Below are positions 59,303 through 64,000 of a stretch of DNA of 64,000 nt, in pieces. This DNA is from Cupriavidus lacunae (GTDB lineage Bacteria > Pseudomonadota > Gammaproteobacteria > Burkholderiales > Burkholderiaceae), in the NCBI RefSeq assembly GCF_003353055.1, contig NZ_QKWJ01000027.1, positions 1 to 64,000 on the forward strand, in the 5' to 3' direction. Within the stretch, counting starts at the first letter, position 1; every line of letters begins with the position of its first letter. Under the pieces are notes generated by a model that saw only the letters and a program-made list of their open reading frames with translations, made no database searches and was not told where the DNA came from. Made by a program: the position numbers and the translations under genes.

Positions 59303-60304
59303 TCAGGATTGAGCCGGCGCCTGTGCCTCGGGGTTGAGGCAATTGGCCAACGGCGCGCCGCGCAGCGCGCCAACCAGGTTCTGGAAAGCCTCGCGCGCCA
59401 TTTGCCGGTGTGTCTCGTGCGTGGCAGCGCCGAGGTGAGGTGTCAGCACGACGTTGGGCAACGCCAGCAATTCGGGGTGCACCTTCGGTTCCCCCTCGGT
59501 CACGTCGAGCCCGGCGGCGGCAATGCGGCCCTCGCGCAGGGCGGCGGCCAGGGCGGCGTCGTCGACGACGCCGCCGCGTGCGGTATTGACCAGCACGGCA
59601 GTCTTTTTCATCAACGACAGCTCGCGAGTGCCGACCAGGTGGTGTGTAGCGGGGCCATAGGGCACCTGCACCATCACCGCGTCGCTTTGGGTGAGCAGTT
59701 CGTCGAGCGGCAGCCAGCGCACGCCGAGCGCTGCTTCCTCCTGCTCGCTTACGCGCCGCCGGCTGTGGTAGCACACGTCCATGTCGAAGCCCCGGGCGCG
59801 CCGGGCCAGCAGCGCGCCGATGCGGCCGAGGCCGATGATGCCCATGCGCGTGTGGTGAACGTCCTGGCCGGGCAGCGGCGAGAGTTGCCCGACCCAGCGG
59901 CCGGCACGCACGAAGGCGTCCGCCTCCACGATGCGGCGCGAAGCTGCAAGCAGCAGGCCGAAGGCCATGTCGGCAGTAGCGGCGCACACCGCGCCGGGCG
60001 TGTGGGCCACCCGGATTCCGCGCGCGGTGCAGGCCTGCAGGTCGATGTGGTCGAAGCCCGCGCTGATCGTGATGACGAGTCGCAACCGCGGGCACGACGC
60101 GAGCAGCTTGGCATCGATGCAATCGCCGGGGATGACGAGCACGCAGTCGGCATGCTTGAACAGCGGGGCCAGGTCGCCGCCTTCCTCGTGCTCGGCAGGC
60201 ATACGGACCTCGCCGAGTTCGCGCAGGATCGCCAGCGAGGCGTCAGGGATACGCCGCGACAGGGCGATGAGGGGCTTGTACGCGGTGGTCGTGCCAGCGT
60301 TCAT
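59303..60304 (-). CDS. D-isomer-specific 2-hydroxyacid dehydrogenase
   Basis: This 333-residue NAD(P)-dependent enzyme starts at ATG 60302-60304 (MNAGTTTAYK), six bases after AAAGGA. The nucleotide-binding motif is MGIIGLGRIGALLARRARGF. Catalytic residues are Arg in NTARGGVVDD, Glu in GLDVTEGEP and His in LTPHLGAATHETH. It interconverts a 2-hydroxyacid and a 2-oxoacid. It is the first large gene of the operon with the aldolase, HD protein and BASS transporter. It is divergent from an AraC-type regulator. Confidence 0.88.
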   Translation of the reverse strand: MNAGTTTAYKPLIALSRRIPDASLAILRELGEVRMPAEHEEGGDLAPLFKHADCVLVIPGDCIDAKLLASCPRLRLVITISAGFDHIDLQACTARGIRVAHTPGAVCAATADMAFGLLLAASRRIVEADAFVRAGRWVGQLSPLPGQDVHHTRMGIIGLGRIGALLARRARGFDMDVCYHSRRRVSEQEEAALGVRWLPLDELLTQSDAVMVQVPYGPATHHLVGTRELSLMKKTAVLVNTARGGVVDDAALAAALREGRIAAAGLDVTEGEPKVHPELLALPNVVLTPHLGAATHETHRQMAREAFQNLVGALRGAPLANCLNPEAQAPAQS

Positions 60305-60363
60305 TTCAAGTCCTTTCCCGGGCGGGTCTGTTGAGGCCGGGTGACAGTGGCTTCGGAATGCAT
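60301..60363 (-). CDS. 20-codon leader ORF overlapping the 2-hydroxyacid dehydrogenase start
   Basis: ATG 60361-60363 has an excellent ribosome site (AAGGAGA, seven bases away). It encodes MHSEATVTRPQQTRPGKDLK, ending in TGA at 60301-60303, which overlaps the dehydrogenase ATG (ATGA). The strong site makes translation likely. It may couple translation to the operon. Confidence 0.45.
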   Translation of the reverse strand: MHSEATVTRPQQTRPGKDLK

Positions 60364-60477
60364 CGTTGTCTCCTTCGTGCAGTGGATAGCGCTGGAGTGA
60401 GGACAACGATAGGCGCATTCCCACCCACTGGCTTGATTCTGCATGACAATTCCTTGATTCCATGCGACACTGCGAGG

Positions 60478-61509
60478 ATGACGGTTCACCACAACCTCGT
60501 TCGTGCCGCGGCATTGGAGAGTTACTCGCCCTTGGTGCAGTCGCTCGGCGGAGATCCGCACGCGCTGCTCGCCAAGGCAGGCCTCGACGCGAGTTCGCTC
60601 GACGACCCGGATCGATACTTGCCCTATCGAAACGTGTTGCAGGCCGTCGAGATCGGCGCCATGGAGTTGGGCGTGCCCGACTTCGGACTGCGTCTTTCCG
60701 ATGCGAAAGACCCCAGCTTTCTGGGCGTGCTGTGGCTGGCCATCCAGTCGGCCCGCAGCGTTCGGGACGGCATGTTGATGGCGGGCCGGCACATGCACTA
60801 CCATGCGCCGGGTATTGCCATTGAAGTGCGCGAGGCCCATGGGTCGTTGCACGAGCAGGTCGAATTGCGCTTTCTGCTGCCGGACCTGCCGCTGCTGCCT
60901 CAGGCAACCGAGCACTCAGTGAGCCACATCTGCAAGGTAGTTCGCGTACTGTCGGACGCGGAGGTCGGCCCCGCGGAGGTTCACTTCCGCCATGCGCAAG
61001 CGGGCAGCAACCGCCAGTACCGGGAACACCTGGGACTGGTCCCCTGCTTCCGGTCAACGTTCGACGGCATCGTGGTGGAATCGGTTGCGTGGCGCAGACG
61101 GCTTCCCCGACAGAACGATCAGCTCCAGGCCTTCGTGGAGCGCTACCTCGTCGCGGCGGCGCCGCGGGCAAAGGCTTCGCTGACCGAGCAGGTGCTGCAG
61201 ACCTTGCGCACCCAGATGAGGCTGGCACCGGTCAACCTCGTGGTCGTCGCGCGTGTGCTGCGCCTGCATCCGCGCACCCTGCAACGACGGCTCCAGGAGG
61301 ACGGGCAGACCTTCGAAATGCTGAAGGACACGGCGCGACGCGAACTCGCCGGCCAACTGCTCGCGCAAGCGGACATCGGTCTTTCACTGGTGGCGCAGTT
61401 GCTGGACTTCGCGGACCAGTCCGTGCTGACCCGGGCCTGTCAGCGCTGGTTCGGGAAGCCACCGTCGGTTGTTCGTCGGGAGTCGCTGGCACGCAGCGCG
61501 GATCGCTGA
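60478..61509 (+). CDS. AraC-family transcriptional regulator
   Basis: This 343-residue regulator starts at MTVHHNLVRAAALESY. Residues 20-210 form an N-terminal sensing domain of the type seen in OruR/ArgR-like and virulence AraC proteins (LLAKAGLDASSLDDPDRYLP, HVSHIC-type SVSHICKVVRVL). The C-terminal AraC domain has two helix-turn-helix parts: VVARVLRLHPRTLQRRLQED and GLSLVAQLLDFADQSVLTRA with CQRWFGKPPSVVR. It is divergent from the 2-hydroxyacid dehydrogenase operon over about 110 bases and probably activates it. Confidence 0.88.
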   Translation: MTVHHNLVRAAALESYSPLVQSLGGDPHALLAKAGLDASSLDDPDRYLPYRNVLQAVEIGAMELGVPDFGLRLSDAKDPSFLGVLWLAIQSARSVRDGMLMAGRHMHYHAPGIAIEVREAHGSLHEQVELRFLLPDLPLLPQATEHSVSHICKVVRVLSDAEVGPAEVHFRHAQAGSNRQYREHLGLVPCFRSTFDGIVVESVAWRRRLPRQNDQLQAFVERYLVAAAPRAKASLTEQVLQTLRTQMRLAPVNLVVVARVLRLHPRTLQRRLQEDGQTFEMLKDTARRELAGQLLAQADIGLSLVAQLLDFADQSVLTRACQRWFGKPPSVVRRESLARSADR

Positions 61510-62083
61510 GTTGCCTCGCGGGGCAGCCCTTCTTCCCGAAAGACGAATAGCCGCAAGTCGATCTGCGGACAAAGCGGGCCCCGGGCGACGAGCCCAGCTT
61601 TCCCGAAACTCACCAGATATGGATGGATTTTGCCGGACGGGATGTTCGCCGCCTTCACGAGATGATCGCGTAGCGCCATCGGCAAGCGCAGGCGTTCGAG
61701 GCAGCGTGGCCAGACCAGCGAGCGGAAGTGAGACATCGCGAGTGGGTCTCGGATGGCCGGTGGCCAAGGGAACGGCCGGAGATCAGGATGGAGCGGCTTC
61801 GCGCTGAGCATTCGGTCGCCTGTCGCGAGGCGGTCCGTCTCAAATGAGGTCGATAACGGCCGTCGGGCTTGCCCTGTCGAGCGTCGGCAAATCGGCCGTT
61901 TCAGCCATTAAGGCTAGCTGGGACGAACGTCGCAAAAGGGTCGCCTACTGCCGGCCACTGCCAACACCGCGGGTCGCCAGATGGTTGGGCGGCTTCCGGC
62001 CATAAGGCAACATTTGTAATACCAGAGGCCAAACCATCTGCCGCCGGATGAGCACTACATATCTGCCGATCCGGCAGCAATAC
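61510..62083. other. Region between the AraC gene and the insertion sequence
   Basis: No gene can be supported. A minus-strand frame from 61811 has a protein-like stretch (RSLVWPRCLERLRLPMALRD, NIPSGKIHPYLVSFGKAGLV) but runs through the 3' end of the AraC gene and has no known motif, so it is at best a remnant. A short dyad CTGCCG-ATC-CGGCAG lies at about 62063-62077. Confidence 0.35.
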
Positions 62084-62085
62084 TA

Positions 62086-62117
62086 GTACAACATCCCGTA
62101 AATGGCTTTAATAATTA
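62086..62117 (+). repeat. Left terminal inverted repeat of the IS630 element
   Basis: Compared with the right end, 30 of 32 bases match. The mismatches are in the segment after CCCGTAAAT (GGCTTT here, AGCTTG at the other end), followed by AATAATTA at both ends. The stop codon of the 99-codon gene lies inside this repeat. Confidence 0.88.
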
Positions 62118-62407
62118 TCGGGCTGCAGATATAGGTGCAGGAGCGTGACGACCACCTCGGCCATCTCGTCGAGCGAGCCTTCGCCTGGCAACGGTTCCCA
62201 ACGCCCGCTATGGTTGCGAAAGGCGGCGCCATAACGATTGCGGCCGAGTTCGGTCAGCCGAGCCACCACGGTCGGATCCTCGTCGTCCAGACGTTTGATC
62301 AGCAGGTGACGCCCGTAGGCTTGCGTGACGATCTGCTCGTGGCCGAGCAGGCTGCGCAGTTGCTGCTGCAATTCGGCAGCGTAATGTTTGGTGGGTAAGG
62401 CTGGCAT
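62108..62407 (-). CDS. Second ORF of the IS630 element, unknown function
   Basis: This 99-residue protein (MPALPTKHYAAELQQQLRSL) is soluble and has no known domain to me. It has a middle part TVVARLTELGRNRYGAAFRN and an acidic C-terminal helix (DEMAEVVVTLLHLYLQPDNY). It follows the transposase stop by 12 bases and ends within the left inverted repeat. Most IS630 elements carry only the transposase, so this is an accessory or passenger gene. It could be a regulator, an inhibitor or a host-interaction factor; nothing visible decides. Confidence 0.7.
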   Translation of the reverse strand: MPALPTKHYAAELQQQLRSLLGHEQIVTQAYGRHLLIKRLDDEDPTVVARLTELGRNRYGAAFRNHSGRWEPLPGEGSLDEMAEVVVTLLHLYLQPDNY

Positions 62408-62419
62408 GTCGATTCTCGA

Positions 62420-63502
62420 TTACGATGCACCGGTTTGCAGCGGATAGCCCCGGAAACTCCATTTGAACGGGCGGGCCGCCTGATTGTGCGCGCGGACAAA
62501 CTGCTCGGTGCGTTCGCGCAGGTGCGCGGTGCTGGTGTGGCTCGCATGGCGCAGCACCCGGCGCGTGTAGCGGGCAAACCAGAGTTCGATCTGATTGACC
62601 CAACTCGCGTGCAATGGCGTGAAGTGGAAGTGAAACCGCTCATCGTGCCGCGCGTTGAACGCCTGCCAGACGGCCTGGGCGCGATGCGTATTGAGGTTAT
62701 CCCACACGACGTGCACCTGTTTGCCTGGGTACGCGCTTGCCACGCGCTCCATGAAGGCTACCAAATCCTCCTGGGTGCGCCGGTCGCGGCAGTCTGCCAG
62801 CACCTGTCCGGTATGCACGTCCAGCGCGGCAATCAACGCCTGGGTGCCGTGACGAACATATTCAAACTCACGCCGACGAAGCCGGCCCGGTGCGGGGGCA
62901 CGTCCTGGGTGCTTGCGCTCGATGGCCTGAATGCCGGTCTTCTCGTCGATACTGAGCACCACCGCGTTTCGAGGCGCCTTACGGTACAGCTTGCAAATCC
63001 CGTTGACCTTCTCGCGAAAGGCCGGGTCTGGGCTATGTAGCCATTGCTGGACCCGGTGCGGACGCACGTCGCCGGCCTGCAAAATGCGCTGCACCTGGCT
63101 GCGGCTGATCTGCTCGACAACGCCACGCTCCACGGCGCGCGCCACAATCTCGTCGAGCGTGGGCGTGACCCGCCCCTCAGGTTCCTGCGTCTCACACGCC
63201 AGCGCGATCAACTGTAGTCGCGCTTCCTGCGTGATGCGCGGCGGACGGCCGCTGCGCTCGCCCTCGCGAATGCCTTGGGCACCTTGCTGGGCAATGCGCT
63301 TGCGCCACAGGCAGACCGTTTGCACCGATACACCCAGTTCCCGCGCAATGACCGTATTGGAGTGGCCCTCGTGAGCCCACAACGCGATTCGCGCGCGCAT
63401 CACATCTCGCTGCGCAGCCGTCTTGCGCTCGATCAGCGATTGCAGTTCCTGTCTTTCTTTCTTCGCCAGCCTCACTGGCATTGCTTGGCGGCCTCGGCTC
63501 AT
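62420..63502 (-). CDS. IS630-family transposase
   Basis: This 360-residue enzyme has an N-terminal helix-turn-helix region (SNTVIARELGVSVQTVCLWR near residue 48, RSGRPPRIT linker). A DDE catalytic core follows: Asp186 (LSIDEKTGIQ), Asp268 (HVVWDNLNTH) and Glu306 (WVNQIELWF). The 37-residue gap between the last two is in the IS630 range. It cuts and joins the element at TA dinucleotides. Intact, so it may be active. A start at MPVRLAKKE, seven codons later, is equally possible. Confidence 0.92.
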   Translation of the reverse strand: MSRGRQAMPVRLAKKERQELQSLIERKTAAQRDVMRARIALWAHEGHSNTVIARELGVSVQTVCLWRKRIAQQGAQGIREGERSGRPPRITQEARLQLIALACETQEPEGRVTPTLDEIVARAVERGVVEQISRSQVQRILQAGDVRPHRVQQWLHSPDPAFREKVNGICKLYRKAPRNAVVLSIDEKTGIQAIERKHPGRAPAPGRLRRREFEYVRHGTQALIAALDVHTGQVLADCRDRRTQEDLVAFMERVASAYPGKQVHVVWDNLNTHRAQAVWQAFNARHDERFHFHFTPLHASWVNQIELWFARYTRRVLRHASHTSTAHLRERTEQFVRAHNQAARPFKWSFRGYPLQTGAS

Positions 63503-63525
63503 CCCGCCATGATATCCGAGGTGAT

Positions 63526-63557
63526 TAATTATTCAAGCTATTTACGGGATGTTGTAC
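63526..63557 (-). repeat. Right terminal inverted repeat of the IS630 element
   Basis: Read on the minus strand it is the near-copy of the left end (30 of 32 bases). It lies about 25 bases upstream of the transposase start, as is normal for this family. Confidence 0.88.
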
Positions 63558-63625
63558 TAGGGCCGCCGCCAACCAGGCGGAATATCTACGAAAGTACCGC
63601 GTTTGACCTCGGGTCATGGCACCCG

Positions 63626-63643
63626 ACGCACGACATGTCGTGC
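63626..63643. promoter_or_regulatory. Perfect 18-bp palindrome downstream of the LysR gene
   Basis: CGCACGACATGTCGTGCG is its own reverse complement over 18 bases with no spacer. It lies just after the stop of the partial LysR gene (minus strand) and about 70 bases from the IS end. It could be an operator or a terminator stem; no T-run follows on either side. Confidence 0.5.
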
Positions 63644-63650
63644 GGCATAG

Positions 63651-64000
63651 TTAGCTCTGCAGCCCTTCCACCGCGCGCCTGACGATCGTCGCAAAGAACC
63701 GTACTGGCACCGCGCGCGGCGCACCCCGCTTCCACAGCAAGCCCGGCGTGCGCTGCGGTGTCGGGCTTTCCAGAGGAATGAAATGCAGGCCCTTGCCCGA
63801 TGATTCCGCGCTGCCGCCGATCACGGCGGCGATATCGGTTTGCCTGACAAGCTCGAGCATCGGCGCGATGGAATTCAGCTCCGCGATGACCTGTGGCTCG
63901 GCGCCTGCCGCACGGAAGCAATCGTCAAGCAGTTGTCGCGTGGCGAAATAGGCCGGCAACAGCACCATCCGCATGCCGTGCAGCTCGACCATGCGCGCCC
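63651..64000 (-). CDS. LysR-family regulator, C-terminal part (runs off the window)
   Basis: The minus-strand frame is open from the right edge to the stop at 63651 and encodes a LysR effector domain: AYFATRQLLDDCFRAAGAEP, ELNSIAPMLELVRQTDIAAV, then HFIPLESPTPQRTPGLLWKR and the final helix FFATIVRRAVEGLQS. The style resembles CynR-type regulators. The DNA-binding half lies beyond the window, so the start at an internal ATG (63992) is not used. Confidence 0.8.
   Translation of the reverse strand, partial: ARMVELHGMRMVLLPAYFATRQLLDDCFRAAGAEPQVIAELNSIAPMLELVRQTDIAAVIGGSAESSGKGLHFIPLESPTPQRTPGLLWKRGAPRAVPVRFFATIVRRAVEGLQS

Larger units (their letters stand above)
62086..63557 (-). mobile_element. 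Complete IS630-family insertion sequence
   Basis: The element spans 1472 bases and is bounded by inverted repeats that share GTACAACATCCCGTAAAT and further bases. TA at 62084-62085 and at 63558-63559 is the expected target duplication of IS630/Tc1-mariner elements. It carries a transposase gene and a downstream 99-codon gene, both on the minus strand. The reading frame is intact and the ends almost perfect, so the insertion is probably recent and may be active. Confidence 0.9.

Noticed and set aside
61440-61811. Minus-strand 123-codon frame after the AraC gene
   Set aside because: It overlaps the 3' end of the AraC gene, shows no motif, and lacks a ribosome site. Listed only as part of an uncertain gap.
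1-64000. CRISPR arrays, rRNA and tRNA genes
   Set aside because: No regularly spaced repeats, rRNA segments or tRNA cloverleafs were seen anywhere in the window.

Overview
The window looks like one replicon segment of a Burkholderiales betaproteobacterium, most likely Cupriavidus or a close relative. Base composition is uniformly GC-rich, and the gene content is typical of that group: branched-chain-type ABC transporters, a Bug/TctC binding protein, a CaiB-type CoA-transferase, many LysR/IclR/MarR/GntR/AraC regulators, and ACC deaminase. It reads as an accessory, catabolism-rich region with several visible deletion scars.

Layout. (1) 1-2.15 kb: a degraded island edge with a decayed phage-type integrase tail, two PAAR-type type VI spike-tip genes, a compact Tae4-like amidase effector and an overlapping small membrane protein that may be its immunity partner. 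(2) 2.16-11.5 kb, minus strand: a long operon with flavin reductase, HpaB-type FADH2 monooxygenase, cupin, amidase, periplasmic binding protein, DUF2848 protein and LivGFHM transporter. (3) 11.8-15.5 kb: an orphan IscS, a MarR regulator whose promoter shares a long sequence element with the monooxygenase operon, an NTF2-like protein and an M20 amidohydrolase. (4) 15.5-17.1 kb: a deletion scar joining a DUF3100 transporter and a LysR gene, both without N-termini. (5) 17.1-21.7 kb: a CoA-transferase / IclR / Bug / acyl-CoA dehydrogenase locus. (6) 21.7-22.6 kb: a second scar between LysR and beta-propeller fragments. (7) 22.8-38.3 kb: the most striking block. It holds aldehyde dehydrogenase, Rieske oxygenase with its reductase, GMC alcohol dehydrogenase, GntR regulator, formylglycine sulfatase, MFS importer, glycolate-oxidase-like GlcDEF and a SulP anion transporter. 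Two of its promoters share an ACTAT-N8-ATAGT palindrome.

(8) 39-41.6 kb: a CqsA/CqsS-type alpha-hydroxyketone quorum-sensing pair. (9) 41.7-45 kb: small hypotheticals, argC and a divergent LysR. (10) 45.4-49.9 kb: a minimal cellulose-synthase locus (BcsA with PilZ, BcsS-like protein, GH8 cellulase) without bcsB or bcsC. (11) 50-51.3 kb: PepSY protein, cytochrome b561 and a small lipoprotein. (12) 51.4-56.9 kb: acdS, an aminotransferase and a BKACE enzyme, with decayed fragments of VOC, AraC, SDR and FadD genes among them. (13) 56.9-61.5 kb: an AraC-controlled operon with a 2-hydroxyacid dehydrogenase, class II aldolase, PhnZ-like HD protein and BASS importer. (14) 62.08-63.56 kb: a complete IS630-family element with near-perfect inverted repeats, a TA duplication and a second ORF. 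(15) The window ends inside a LysR gene.

How the genes may work together. Block 7 can be read as a route for a sulfate ester: MFS uptake, sulfatase cleavage, alcohol oxidation by GMC, aldehyde oxidation by ALDH, oxygenolytic cleavage by the Rieske pair, 2-hydroxyacid oxidation by GlcDEF, and sulfate movement by SulP. That order and the substrate are inference. Block 13 and the HpaB operon are also complete-looking catabolic modules with unknown substrates.
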